Assembly: GCA_030734395.1 (NCBI GenBank)
Contig: JAUZTG010000044.1
Span: forward strand, 1,178,001 to 1,242,000
DNA length: 64,000 nucleotides
Source: Sarocladium kiliense
Taxonomy: Eukaryota; Ascomycota; Sordariomycetes; Hypocreales; Sarocladiaceae
Direction of reading: 5' to 3'
The notes below the pieces were generated by a model that saw only the letters and a list, made by a program, of their open reading frames with translations, ran no database searches and had not been told where the DNA came from. A program made the translations under genes and the position numbers. Positions 1-10,792 of the stretch are shown here, piece after piece. The stretch's first letter is position 1; every line of letters starts with the position of its first letter.

Positions 1-1
1 T

Positions 2-235
2 TCTGTTGGTACCGACATCGAAGAGTCTGAGACCTTCAGCGTTACAGAGGGTCTGGAGTTTGATGTCGACTGCGCCGAGCGTGGGCAGGTCACCTTCTGG
101 CCTTTCTATGACTTGTATGAGGTTACTTTCTGGCCTAGTGCCACAAAGGCTACGATCTGGGTTCCGGTGGTCACTGGTGCGCGAACCATTGCTGGTGAGA
201 TTTCTGTTGCCTGCATGGGTTCTTCTGGAGAGTAG
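2..235 (+). CDS. 3' end of a hypothetical protein (truncated by window edge)
   Basis: An open frame runs from the first bases of the window to a TAG at 233-235, giving 77 C-terminal residues. The peptide is acidic and rich in Thr, Val and aromatic residues, with two repeated VTFWP-type strands (one around residues 30-34, one near 41-45) and two cysteines. This looks like the beta-rich end of a folded, perhaps secreted, fungal protein. I do not recognise the family. The overlapping 89-residue frame beginning at base 6 is Arg/Leu-rich in the way shifted readings usually are, so I prefer this frame. The rest of the gene lies to the left. Confidence 0.55.
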   Translation, partial: SVGTDIEESETFSVTEGLEFDVDCAERGQVTFWPFYDLYEVTFWPSATKATIWVPVVTGARTIAGEISVACMGSSGE

Positions 236-3200
236 GGGGTGGTTGGATGCCCTTTGGATTAGGGAAGGACAATGACACGGGACCTTTCCTGGAGAAAGGG
301 TCTTAGGGTGATTGACGAACCTTGTTTCTCGCATGTATGATCTGGACTTTTTTATGTATCTGGCTACTTTATACATTCTCTTCGGAGAACTAAGCTGGTC
401 TACATCGCTGACTTGAATGCGTCTAGCCTAAAGGGTGACATATATGTAAGGTATCCATTGGCTGATTTTTAGTTGCGAGAAGTCGACTCAGAATTTGCTT
501 TGCTATATCCAGGAAGGCCATGATCGAAACAAGGTCTATCATGTCTCTGCAGGCACGTCTGCCCCAAGCAACTGATGACGAGGTTGCCTACGCCTCATTC
601 AACTGCGCCAGCCACATGATGAGGCAGCAGCCAAAGTGTTTCACATGTTAGAAGTCCTTCAACATTTGAATGAGAGTAATTTTCACGTGAACCTATACGA
701 CAGGGATGTGAGATGACCATGCAGGAAGAATGTGGAACCACAACTCCAAATGTGGTGTTCCTCTGGGCAAGCCCATCCGTTGGTGTTGTATTCTTACAAG
801 TTACTTCGGAGCTGCAGAGCTTTGTATTGGCACTCCCAGGTCCTAGCAGGAGATACTCGCCTCAAGACAGGCCCGCTCATCCGCGCTAAATTTAGGAGGA
901 AGAAAAGGGGGTGGATGTGTTCGTCCCCTTATCGCTGCAGTGCATGCTCCATAAGTATCAATTGACAACTCGCATCAGCTACGACTCTGGAGATGTAAGG
1001 TAGTGAAAACGAGCGATATAAAAAGTCGAGCTCGGGCAAAAGCGCCCGACTCTAGCCGATGTTAACCTGATCTGACAGCGTCGGATCACCGTCCCGAGCT
1101 GCTCTGATCCTCTTGTTGAGGAACGTGTAAGGCTCAGATTTGCGAGATATTTGACATCAAGGCAGCCGATACCCAAGCGATACCGGAGCTCCTATCAGAA
1201 AGCTTATTCAACTGCACCAGTAATCTAAATGTGCTGCCGAGTCGAACTCACGACCAGGGTCTTCGGATGTGTTCTCGGGGAGATGCGCAAATAATATCAA
1301 GAGACCTTGCAGGAAGCATGGACATGAACAGCCTCATCGGCCGGAAATACAGCAACCCCGAAACATGCACCACCAATGGACCATTCTCAATCACTAAACT
1401 CGGGTTGGCTGGCCCTATCCCGGATATGAATCCGCTCGGATACGACAGCTCGGAACAAGACAAGGACGCGGTCAAACATTATAGCGGCGTCTGTCCCTAG
1501 GAAATGGCCAGCCACCAATGAGCATCCGAACGCAACCGATGGTCAGCATTAGGTCACTGGAGCATAACCGAGGATAAGGGCTGTTGCGTGTGGCCCGAGC
1601 TTCTCAGGCTTCAGACGCCGAGTCCTGAAGCAGAGTGGATCGTGATCCTGGAACCCCGCATTCTTTCCGTGGGTCAGGCCAGGATAGTGGGTGCAGGCCG
1701 CTGCCCGTTGGCGATCCGGTGGCCCCGCTTCAAGGTTGGCAGCACTGAACGGAGGTGCCGTCAGGGAGGCCGTTGGGGGTTGGGGACTGCTGCTGATGTG
1801 GAACTGTAGTGACAGTTACAGTGAAAGTTACAGTTACAGTGGCAGTGGCAGTGCCAAACCTTGTTGCAGAGGATGGGGAGATTGGCAGGTATTGCACCGG
1901 TTGAGCAGGATGCCCAGCCGTTGGGATAGCTCTGGCGTGGGTGGATGAATCACTGTGTCGCGTGCTTGCTGTTGCAGTGTCTCTGGTCTGTGATGTACCA
2001 GGATGGCGCAGGGTGATTTGGCTGCGCCAGGTTCATTCCCGTCAACGGCCGCAACCAGGGATAGGCGGCAGGGAGCAGGAACAAGAAGAAGGGTACATGC
2101 GATAGGCATACAAGCATGGTAGGTGGGTCATGTACTATCTGTCGGGGTCGCGATCTGACATCATATCCGCTGAAGCGACTGGGCATCAAGCACCAGGACC
2201 AGACTGAAGCATTTCGGTCGAGAGGAGCATTCACGACAATATACGGATACTGGTGTGATGTCTACAGTGTTCTCTGACACAGGAGGATGTGGTCAGCAGT
2301 AACACTCAGTAAAGTTGTACAAGCTGGTCCAGCTGGTTGTGCGATGGCATGACATACCACCTCCTCCTCATACCTGATGCAACCCCGCCCATATCCCAAG
2401 CCGGCCATCCATACACCATCCTTCAACAAGTACCATCAACACCATTACTCGCCTGTTTCCCTACCACCACCACTGCTCTGGTGACCTCCTCTAAGTTTCG
2501 GCCACTCTTTCCAGCGCGTCTCCAGATGGAGGGTGGCTAGTGGATGGCAGCTCTTCCTCTCGTCCCTCCTTCTCACCAGTTCAGTAGCAGGAGTATTAGA
2601 TGTCCCCTCCAATCCAAGCTTGTGTGATGCAACGGCCGTAAAAGAAGCTGAGCTGTCCGTAGATCTTGCTGCTTTCCCTTCCTCCTCCTTCTCCTTCCGC
2701 CCATCCTTCCCTCCCACATCATCACCTATCATCTGTTGGATCTGCTCTTTGATCATCGCTTTACTGCAGGGTCTCTGCGTGCTTGCTTCTCTCCAGCTAC
2801 GAATTCGGTGTCACTGCGTCCTTGTACTGCCAGCGTTTATTCTGCTCGGAGTCTCAGGAATCTTTGACATTCACGCCGCTCTGATCCCTGCTTCAGTCGC
2901 GTCCTCGTGCAGCTTGCGCATCGCCTCGACAGTCGTTCTGAGCTCCAAGCATTCCACGAAACCCAGCTCTTGTCGATCGCATTCAGCACGGCTACCTCAT
3001 ATACTCTTCCATATTCTCTAAGAACTCATCCTGACCTTTTAGAGCAAATCAATCGCTCTGTTCGGAACTCGTCTCGTGCTATTCCAGCCATTGGCACGAG
3101 CTTGACCATCAATCAACCCCGCAGTCTCCGACACGCCGAACGGTGCACTACCTTCACCCCGCCTCCTCATCCGCACCTTGTGCTTGCAGCCAACTCTATA

Positions 3201-3868
3201 GTCCCTGTGACTGAGTTCTCTTGTTCCGAGGTTTGTTCATAATCTCTTTTCGTCTCATACACTTCGCTTCAACCTCCTCCTACACCAACATCCATACCCT
3301 TCTTACATCGGAGACTCCCGGGACTCCACAAGCGTCACCATGGCCCTGTCGGGACCCGCAGACAAGCATTGCAAGCGTCCTCGTCTGCCGCCGCCCTACC
3401 GATCCATCGTCATCCTTGTCTATCCAAACCTCACACACTGCCTGAGCCGCCCACGTCCACCTCCGTCGGCCCCACGTGCGCCGTGTACCTACGCTTCCCG
3501 ATCTTCGCCCCACCAGCTGTCTCCAAGCCCGTCCAAGCGTGTGCCTCAAGGCTGCAAGGGTCCTCGATGTCCGTCGATGGCCGAGGTGCGAGCCTTAGAG
3601 ACCCTAGCAACCCTTCGGCATAAGATGGCCTTTCACATATTCCCCCGATGACGCTATGGCGATGACCATAGCCGCAGAAGAAGCCGAAGTTCGGTTGTCG
3701 TGGCTTGAGTGTTTCCGATGTCTCGATATCGCGCTGGCCGGGTCACGGCGTATAATATTAGCGGAAGCCGCACTTCAGACAGGATGGCTGACCATCAGGC
3801 AGAACCAGCAATCGATCACATACTAAAGATTCCGACGAGCCGCTGCCCATAACTCGAAAACAATTAGT
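236..3868. other. 3.6 kb without a convincing gene
   Basis: Both strands were examined. The open frames here (up to 162 codons at 2533-3021) are low-complexity Ser/Pro/Leu readings of pyrimidine-rich DNA and have no recognisable domain. An imperfect short repeat built on AGTTACAGT/GGCAGT units lies at about 1810-1855. From about 2340 to 3600 the plus strand is strikingly C/T-rich, like a long 5' leader. This could be leader or promoter DNA of the carrier gene at 3869, or an unannotated non-coding transcript. Confidence 0.5.
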
Positions 3869-4926
3869 ATGGGTCTTAGACAAGCCGCCGAATCTGCTCG
3901 CTCAAAGAGCTCTGAAGTTATGAACGCCGCCAAAGGCGATGGCGTTGCTGTCGCCAATGACTTCCTTCACACACCGGTTGTGCGTGCTGCTTTGCCATTC
4001 ATCAACGGTGGCATCAGTGGCATGGTTGCTACGTCAGTGATCCAACCCGTCGACATGATCAAGGTCCGGATTCAACTCGCTGGCGAGGGTACTACCGGAG
4101 GCCCCAAGCCGACACCACTTTCCGTCGCACGAGGCATCATTGCTAGCGGCAAGGTGCTCGATCTATACACTGGACTGTCTGCCGGTCTGCTTCGGCAAGC
4201 AGTCTACACGACCGCTCGCCTAGGTTTTTTCGATACCTTCATGGGCACTCTCACTTCTCGTGCCCAAGCACAGGGTAACTCTATTGGGTTCAAGGAGCGT
4301 GCAACGGCTGGCCTTGCCGCTGGTGGCATTGCTGCCATGATCGGCAACCCTGCTGATCTGGCCTTGATCAGGATGCAGAGTGATGGTCTCAAGCCTTTGG
4401 CTGAGCGAAAGAACTACAAGTCCGTCATCGATGCACTTGCTAGCATCGCCAAGAGTGAGGGTGTTGGAGCTCTCTGGGCAGGAGCCGCACCGACTGTCGT
4501 GCGTGCCATGGCACTCAACTTTGGTCAGCTTGCGTTCTTCAGCGAGGCAAAGGTGCAACTCAAGAAGAACACGGATCTCTCAGCGCGCACACAAACACTG
4601 AGCGCGAGTGCTATTGCAGGTTTCTTCGCAAGTTTCTTCAGTCTGCCCTTCGATTTCGTCAAGACCCGCCTGCAGAAACAGTCCAAGGGACCTGACGGAA
4701 AGCTGCCCTACAGTGGCATGGCCGACTGCTTCCGCAAGGTTGCCAAGCAGGAGGGAGTCATGCGCTTCTACCGCGGCTTCGGCACCTACTACATTCGCAT
4801 TGCGCCTCATGCGTAAGTCGGCATTTATCTCCAAACACACTGTCATTGAGGCCAACAGATCGCTAACATTTTCACAGGATGGTCACACTCATTGTCGCTG
4901 ATTACCTCGGCTGGATTACGAAGTAA
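3869..4926 (+). CDS. Mitochondrial carrier, 2-oxoglutarate/malate (dicarboxylate) type
   Basis: Two exons, 3869-4812 and 4878-4926, encode 330 residues. The intron (4813-4877) starts GTAAGT and has a CTAAC branch site near 4863. Three tandem carrier repeats are visible, each with a Px[D/A]xx[K/R]-like signature: PVDMIK near residue 62, PADLAL near 157 and PFDFVK near 263. The small last exon supplies the final helix, ending VADYLGWITK, which resembles oxoglutarate/malate carriers. Family knowledge: these inner-membrane antiporters exchange dicarboxylates between matrix and cytosol. An extra 35-40 residue N-terminus precedes the first helix. Substrate specificity (oxoglutarate versus dicarboxylate) is inferred from overall resemblance only. 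Confidence 0.88.
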
Positions 4927-5614
4927 TAATCATGCTGGTCTTTCCGTTTGTTGACTTCTTTGTGTTCTCTGTCGGTGTGTGGCGTTTAGTAAAAGGGAAT
5001 AACATTGCGATGGCTTGCTTGGACTGGAAGTCGTTGCATCAGAGCGATGCCACGCACACAAGGCCGTGATGCAGTTGGGCATTCGCGCTGCAGCGGGGCT
5101 GAGATTGCCGTATTTATTGGTACATGAATAGATATCCGATTGATTATGTGCAAAAGGAGAAAAATACCCATCCTCGTATCAGCATGTGTTAATGCAGCCC
5201 GACGTGTAGACGCGGTGGCTGCAGCTTGGCAAAGCATGTGTGTGCTGGTCAAGAAGTTGCAGGTTGTGAATGGTATGATTGCCACTCGGAATCAGACGAT
5301 GCTGTTTATTGTCTGTCAATGTCGAAGACCAAGCCACTTTTTGCATTTCCTCTTCCACCATTGCTCTCATCATAAAAGAAGCAATTAAAACAGCGACGAC
5401 CAACCCACCACTAGACTGTTGGCAAACAAGCATTCCCGTGGTGCCTTGCACATGACAAGACGTTAATCTTAGTCACAAGTCAATGACAAGCGGAAGACGA
5501 GCATCTCCACACTTGACGTTGACAACTTACAATCCTCCATCTATCTCGCTCCACAAGAGATCCCGGATCAATCGCACCTGGCACACTTTATTGAGGTCGG
5601 GAAAGTGAGAGAAA
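4927..5614. other. Intergenic, carrier to TANGO2 gene
   Basis: This holds the 3' region of the carrier gene and the promoter of the gene at 5615. All frames are short and none shows a domain. I see no clear TATA box. Confidence 0.5.
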
Positions 5615-6724
5615 ATGTGTATCGTTCTACTCACAACTGCGCATCCGGACTACGCGCTCATCGCAATCGACAACCGCGATGAGTTCGTCCTCCGCCCGAC
5701 GTCCCGCCCACACTGGTGGACCCCACCGAACCCATCTTCATTGAGGGAAGACACCGCGTCGTCCACGCTGACACCGAGCGACAAGAAAGACAAGACGGAG
5801 AGCGTGCTTTCGTCAAGAGATTTGTTTCGTGCTGAGCAGGGGACCTGGCTGGGGATCACGAAGACGGGTGTTTTCGCGGTGTTGACGAACTTCCGGGAGC
5901 CGATGAGTGAGAAGGGGGTGGCTGGGGTGAGGAGCCGGGGTGGGATGGTGAAGGCTTGGTTGGGAGGTTTGCCGGATGAGGAGGGTGGGATGATGGGCGG
6001 TGTGAAGAAGTTGGTTGAGGAGGGAGAAGGTGTGAAGAACGTGGGAGGGTTCTCGATGGTGTGTGGGAAGCTGAGAAAGAAGGCATTCGAAGCTGGTGAA
6101 GGGATAGCGATTGTCAGTAACCGTGTTGATGGTGCGAAGGATGTCCCTGTCATTGCGAAGAATAGAGATGGGTTTTGGGGCTTGAGTAATGCGGTGTATA
6201 GTGAGGCAGAGGAGGAGGAGTGGCCGAAGGTGAAGATTGGGAAAGGTTTGCTTAAGAGAGCGGTAAGGGAGAATCTTGAGCGAAAAGAGAGCAAGGAGGA
6301 GTTGGTGAAGAGGTTGTTTGGGGTGTTGGATGAAGATACACTGGGAGATCTGGAGGAGGAGAGGAGGACTTTGGGGGGAATGCTGGAACGACTGAGGGAG
6401 AGTGTGTTCATTCGAAGCTTGGGCGATGAGGATGAACACAAGGATAAGGTAAATGAGATGAAGAGGAAAGTCGAGGAAGAGTTAGAGAAGGTAAATGGGA
6501 GAATTGCTGAGGAGAAGGCTGAGGAGAAGAAGGAACAGGTGATTGGAAAGAATGGATTTGATAAGGGGCTGTATGGGACACAGCGGCAGACGGTGGTGTT
6601 GGTAGACTGGGAGGGGAGAGTGACGTTCATCGAGAGGGCCCTTTGGAATGAATGGGGTGAGAACCTGCAAAAGGGGGAGGGCGATGTGGTGGTTGAGTTT
6701 GAGATTGAGGGATGGGAGGAGTGA
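5615..6724 (+). CDS. TANGO2/NRDE family protein
   Basis: Single exon, 369 residues. The N-terminus has the family features: Met-Cys at residues 1-2 (an Ntn-hydrolase-like Cys2), then DNRDEF at about 19-24, followed by RPTSRPHWW and GTWLGITKTGVFAVLTNFRE, which match the TANGO2 core. Length is somewhat above the usual ~280-300 because of a charged Glu/Lys-rich insert at about 225-310, probably helical. Family knowledge: TANGO2 proteins are cytosolic/mitochondrial and have been implicated in Golgi organisation and, more recently, haem mobilisation; the fungal role is not settled. The strong G bias on the coding strand gives long antisense frames that are not genes. Confidence 0.88.
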   Translation: MCIVLLTTAHPDYALIAIDNRDEFVLRPTSRPHWWTPPNPSSLREDTASSTLTPSDKKDKTESVLSSRDLFRAEQGTWLGITKTGVFAVLTNFREPMSEKGVAGVRSRGGMVKAWLGGLPDEEGGMMGGVKKLVEEGEGVKNVGGFSMVCGKLRKKAFEAGEGIAIVSNRVDGAKDVPVIAKNRDGFWGLSNAVYSEAEEEEWPKVKIGKGLLKRAVRENLERKESKEELVKRLFGVLDEDTLGDLEEERRTLGGMLERLRESVFIRSLGDEDEHKDKVNEMKRKVEEELEKVNGRIAEEKAEEKKEQVIGKNGFDKGLYGTQRQTVVLVDWEGRVTFIERALWNEWGENLQKGEGDVVVEFEIEGWEE

Positions 6725-7244
6725 GGTTCTTTGTCAAAGACCATAGAGGCATAGACTATACTTAGGCGTGAATGCCATGAGCTACCTATACGACATAAGG
6801 TACCGGTTGACGGTGGTTGGCTAGTCATTAGTGTTGATATCGGTATCCCTTTCTTGGGTCGGATGGAGGTCGACAGCTGTAGCAGGTGGCAGCACGTGGA
6901 AGGCAGGTGATGGGCAGGTGGCAGGGCATCGTCTCCAGCAGACTTGGGTTTTTGACGAGCTCACCACCTCAGACTCCCAGTTCCATTGACGCGTGCAGCT
7001 GCTACTCCACAAGCAGAGACGCGTTTGCTTCATCGCGGTTTGTTAACCACCAACTGGACTTCAGACGCATGGTCTTGGTGGTCGAGTTCAAACTTCACTC
7101 AATGGGGTTTCTTTACAATAAGATCGTTGAACTCGGCTTTCCCCCCCTTTCAGGAGGTGAGGTTATTGCTGTTTGTTCCAATCGCGGTGACTCGAACTCG
7201 AGGTGCCGCCTTACTCGAAGCCCTCTCGTCACTCCAAGAGCATC
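6725..7244. other. Intergenic, TANGO2 gene to disordered-protein gene
   Basis: No coding frame with a recognisable domain. A poly-C run (seven C, about 7140-7148) precedes the next gene. Two B-box-like sequences (near 7088 and 7190) lack any partner A box or acceptor stem, so I do not call a tRNA. Confidence 0.4.
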
Positions 7245-8744
7245 ATGGACTCTACAACCAGTACACCTGCCTCGACCAGGCGTCTTCCTAGAGCCATCGG
7301 TATGATGCGAGCTTTCTCCCGACCTCGGCAGCAACATTCTTCCACGGTCATCTCAACTCCAATGGGCCCCGTCAAGAGCTCTCGAGGTATCGACTTGGTG
7401 CGGAGTGACACTTTGACCATCGTCGCTAGCATCAACAGCGAGACGAACGAGGGCTATACCAGACCATTGGACCACTCCAGCAGCTCGCTAAAGTCTCAGC
7501 TTCCTGTACCTAAAGCGGTTGCAATCGCATCTCCGAAGTCGGTGCAGAGCATCGCGAGTGGCTTGGAAGGGAGTTCTCTGGCCAGCAAACCAACTGTCGC
7601 GAGATCCAACATCACCGCTATGACGACGACACTGCAGAGCCGGTCACATAACCAGTCAAAGCCTTTAAGACCCGGCTCGCTCAAGCCATCCATATCTGTG
7701 CCTCTGCTCGAGCTTACACACAGCCCCAAGAGTGCGTCCCTGAGCCTGACCACCCTCACCACGGCGGTGCAAGACGAGAACACTCCTCCTACAAATGAGG
7801 CTACATATGAAGCCACGATAGCGTCCAGAAAGGAAGATTCTCTCCCCGTGTCCTCAAACAAAATTTCGAAGCTGCCGAAGTCACGAACAATGGGTGTCTT
7901 GAACGAGCTCAAAGCTTCAATCCAACGGCCGGGCACTGTCTCCTCTCGTGCTCGACGAGCAAGCAATTTGCCGATGCCGCTACTCGAAAGTGTTCCTTCG
8001 ACCGACTCTGGAAAGACTGCCATCCCGACATCTGCTACTCCCTCGCGGGTCTGGCTTTCACACTCTTCACTTACCTCACTGGTTCGCAGTAGTCGGTCTT
8101 GCACTCCTGAACTAATTCGGCCGGATCAGGTGGTGGCTGCGCAACCATCAGCGTACTGGTCCGGGAGGTTCTTGGCACTTCATGATCGGTTCCTTTCAGA
8201 GGCACAAGAGGAGATGACAGCTCCTGTCCGGCAAACAACCTCGAGAGTACCCTCGCAATCTGCTGCGTCTTTACTGAGGGATCGTACCGGTGGAAATCAG
8301 GCATCGAGAGGAGATGCACTAAACAACTCGTCGTCGCAATTCCCATTCTCGACCAAAACAACCCTTCCTCACGCGAACACAACATCGTCGCTCTCCAAGA
8401 TCATGTTCAAACCGTCGCCAATAAACATTTCCAACGAGGACGATGACCGCTGCCGCCGCATCTTCACTCGCCTAGAAGAAAGCTGCCTCACCACCGAAGC
8501 TAAACAATCCCTCCAAGATTGGCAGCACGCATATGCCCGAAAGCTAAATCGCCCAACTTTGTTGCCTTTGGGAAGGGCGATGGATGAAAAGAGCCGTGTG
8601 GCGAGATTCTTCAGTGGTAGTTCGATGGGGAAGAAGCGTCAGCCGCAGAGACAGAGCTTGCCTGGTGTTCCGAGTTTGGGGAAGAAGGCTAGGGTGGAGG
8701 CCGTGGTGGATGTGACAAGGAAGAAGTCTTTGATCGTGCTTTGA
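7245..8744 (+). CDS. Hypothetical intrinsically disordered protein
   Basis: One exon. I chose the ATG at 7245 (499 residues); an in-frame ATG at 7203 would add 14 residues. Most of the protein is Ser/Thr/Pro-rich and basic, with many SP/TP sites, as expected of a disordered phosphoprotein. The last ~110 residues are different: a helical segment rich in acidic and aromatic residues (DDRCRRIFTRLEESCL near 408-423, then a SLQDWQHAYARKL segment), followed by a Lys/Arg-rich tail with KKRQPQR and KKAR clusters that could be nuclear localisation signals. I do not recognise a family. The conserved-looking C-terminal helix is the best handle for a homology search. Confidence 0.6.
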   Translation: MDSTTSTPASTRRLPRAIGMMRAFSRPRQQHSSTVISTPMGPVKSSRGIDLVRSDTLTIVASINSETNEGYTRPLDHSSSSLKSQLPVPKAVAIASPKSVQSIASGLEGSSLASKPTVARSNITAMTTTLQSRSHNQSKPLRPGSLKPSISVPLLELTHSPKSASLSLTTLTTAVQDENTPPTNEATYEATIASRKEDSLPVSSNKISKLPKSRTMGVLNELKASIQRPGTVSSRARRASNLPMPLLESVPSTDSGKTAIPTSATPSRVWLSHSSLTSLVRSSRSCTPELIRPDQVVAAQPSAYWSGRFLALHDRFLSEAQEEMTAPVRQTTSRVPSQSAASLLRDRTGGNQASRGDALNNSSSQFPFSTKTTLPHANTTSSLSKIMFKPSPINISNEDDDRCRRIFTRLEESCLTTEAKQSLQDWQHAYARKLNRPTLLPLGRAMDEKSRVARFFSGSSMGKKRQPQRQSLPGVPSLGKKARVEAVVDVTRKKSLIVL

Positions 8745-9130
8745 TTGCTGGACGATGGGATTGGGCAGTTTGGCAGGTTGATCTTGGTAACGGCGTTCAG
8801 CGGCGGTTGGCTTTCCTTTGAATCCGTATGGAGGAACAAGCGCAACAGGTCGTGATCCTTCAATTGTTCAGCAGGCATGGTACGGATAACATTAGAAGCA
8901 ACACTAAGTTGTTTATTGTTTGCTTGTTTATGTTGACAATTTTTGTACAGCCTTTGAGAGGCTACTCATGCTGTAGGTCCGCGCCCTTACACGCCTCCAA
9001 ATGCAGAAACATTGTGCCTATGGCCAAATTTGTCCAGACCTGCCGGGCACCCCCCTTGAACGCCTATGCTCTTTTCCTGATGAATCCTTTTATATGCCAC
9101 TATCGGTCTTTCCACAACGTCCTTTCGTAC
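8745..9130. other. Convergent intergenic, hypothetical gene to TFB2
   Basis: Contains the 3' ends of two convergent genes. The open frame 8828-9568 on the plus strand is mostly antisense to TFB2 and is not supported as a gene. Confidence 0.5.
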
Positions 9131-10741
9131 TCAGCGCTGGGCTTTCCGGCTTCGCAAGAAGTCACGGATCTGCTCATGTCGACTGGCAAAGAACATGCCC
9201 TTACCGTCGTTCCTCCAGACCAACACACCCACTTCCTCCGCGAACCCAGCCACGGCAAGGTACTCCTTCGTATCCTCGAACTCCTTGAACAAGAACCCAC
9301 CCGTCGTCTTCATTCGTTCGTTCTCCAGCTGCCAGAGACGGATCTGATCGACTACCGTTGGAGGCAAGACGGGTTTGTTGGTCAATGCTGCGGTGCGGTG
9401 CATTTGCTCGTGGGCGTGAGCAGCCAGGTAGGAGATGATCTGGTCGGCTGTGATGCCGAAGTTGATGGCTTGACGGATGGAGGCACGGGAGAGTCGACCG
9501 GCGACCATGTCTGGGAAGCGCATGCTGAGACTGCAGAAGAGAGCGAGGACAGCGATTTGAAGTGTTGACTGGGTGTATGCGTAGATGCGGTAGTTCGTCT
9601 CAACGAGGACACTGCCTTTCTGGTCGGCACTGCTACCAAGAGGGCCAGATGTTGTGTTTGTGGTGCTGGGTGCGAGGGCTTGAGCTGTGGCAGCTGCGAC
9701 GCCTTCGCTGAGGGTGCGCAGACTGTTGCCGCCGGAGGTGAGGGTTGTGGCGAGGCGGGTTGGGAAGAACATGGAGCGTTTGTGGTGGGGGATGTAGATG
9801 AGGCCGAAGTCGACTAAGGAGGGGAGCATGTCTTTTCTTTGGTCGGTTAGGGCATTCGTGTCGTAAGCACGTCCGAGTTCGAGACTGGCGAGGACGAAGA
9901 GGAAGGAGAGCATGTCGACGGAGTCGAGGCCGGCATCTTTGTTGGTGTCCATGGCTGTCAGCCAAAGCAGAAGCAGAGTCCAGACCTGGGCATTAGCCTC
10001 TTGGAGTAGGAACGTAAAGCCTGCTTGCGTGATGCCGTATGTGCCATTGTGTCTCTTATCCACCAGCTTTCCAGCGGCGAGGAGCTCCTTCACGCTCTTA
10101 TTCGGTCCGGCGCCTTCGCCTGCTCCGCCTGTGCTCTTGTAGCCCACACTTGAGACGACGAAATGAAGAATATCCTCCCACTTCTTGCGAGCGTATCGGT
10201 CGAGAAATAGGACATCGATCTCGGGTGGGACGATGAGCGTCGAGGGTACACCGAAGGAGTTGTGGGATCCGCCGCCGGTGAGGGCGAGGCGCAGAGACGT
10301 CTTGAAGTTGGCAGTAAGCTGCATCTCCTGCTCTTTGTCCTTCGTCGGGAGGGTGATGCTGATCATGTGGAGGCTACGAAGAATTCGTAGCGCTTGGTCT
10401 TTTTGCCTAGAGGAGACTGAGTAATTATACTTGTGTCGACAGGAGAAAAAGGGCGCGAACCGTTTGGCTTCGGGCTTAACCCAGACATCGAGATCACTGA
10501 GTTTGGTCGGCTTGGGAACGAAGAGGATGCGCATGACAAAGGTTTTCGCTGCCAACTAGTTAGCTGCCATGTCCGGCTCCCAAATCCAAGGCTGTACTGA
10601 AAGCTAACCAAGATGCGGCAGCATGCGCCTGAAGATGGCGAAAGCTGTGGATGGCTGCTTGTACAGCTTCTTGAAGGTCGTGCCTGGCAGGTTCTCCAGG
10701 TAGTCCGCGAGCTGGAGCGCGGATCCTGGAGCGACCGACAT
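9131..10741 (-). CDS. TFB2: TFIIH core subunit TFB2 (p52 homologue)
   Basis: Two exons on the minus strand, 10741-10609 and 10548-9131, give 516 residues. The intron (10608-10549) is GTTAGC...GGCAG, and the join restores the family sequence PHLAKTFVMRILF. The N-terminal exon reads LADYLENLPGTTFKKLYKQP, the start expected for Tfb2. A middle winged-helix region (LNLD-type DKRHNGTYGITQAGF), SLVDFGLIY and the C-terminal p8/Tfb5-binding region (ANYRIYAY-type, then RHEQIRDFLRSRK) are all visible. Family knowledge: Tfb2 anchors XPB/Ssl2 in TFIIH for promoter opening and nucleotide excision repair. Using only the long frame would lose the conserved first 44 residues. A GTCG tandem repeat lies just upstream of the start. 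Confidence 0.93.
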
Positions 10742-10763
10742 GTTGACTGCGGGTGTGTGATCC

Positions 10764-10792
10764 GTCGGTCGGTCGGTCGGTCGGTCGGTCGG
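10764..10792. repeat. GTCG tetranucleotide microsatellite upstream of TFB2
   Basis: About seven uninterrupted copies of a GTCG/CGAC unit, 23-51 bp upstream of the TFB2 start codon, so probably in its 5' leader or core promoter. Pure tetranucleotide arrays of this length are prone to slippage. Confidence 0.9.

Noticed and set aside
1231..1310. tRNA-like B box (GAGTTCGACTC on the minus strand at 1239-1249)
   Set aside because: No A box at suitable distance, no acceptor-stem pairing and no anticodon arm; at most a decayed tRNA fragment.
2533..3021. 162-codon frame beginning with a signal-peptide-like stretch
   Set aside because: It begins at a non-ATG codon and lies in uniformly C/T-rich DNA that gives Ser/Leu/Pro readings in all frames; no domain or splice partners seen.
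5650..6828. 392-codon minus-strand frame opposite the TANGO2 gene
   Set aside because: It is the Ser/Pro/Phe-rich antisense reading of a G-rich coding strand, has no domain, and the plus-strand frame has clear family motifs.
8828..9568. 246-codon plus-strand frame overlapping TFB2
   Set aside because: Most of it is antisense to conserved TFB2 coding sequence and the part outside has no recognisable feature.
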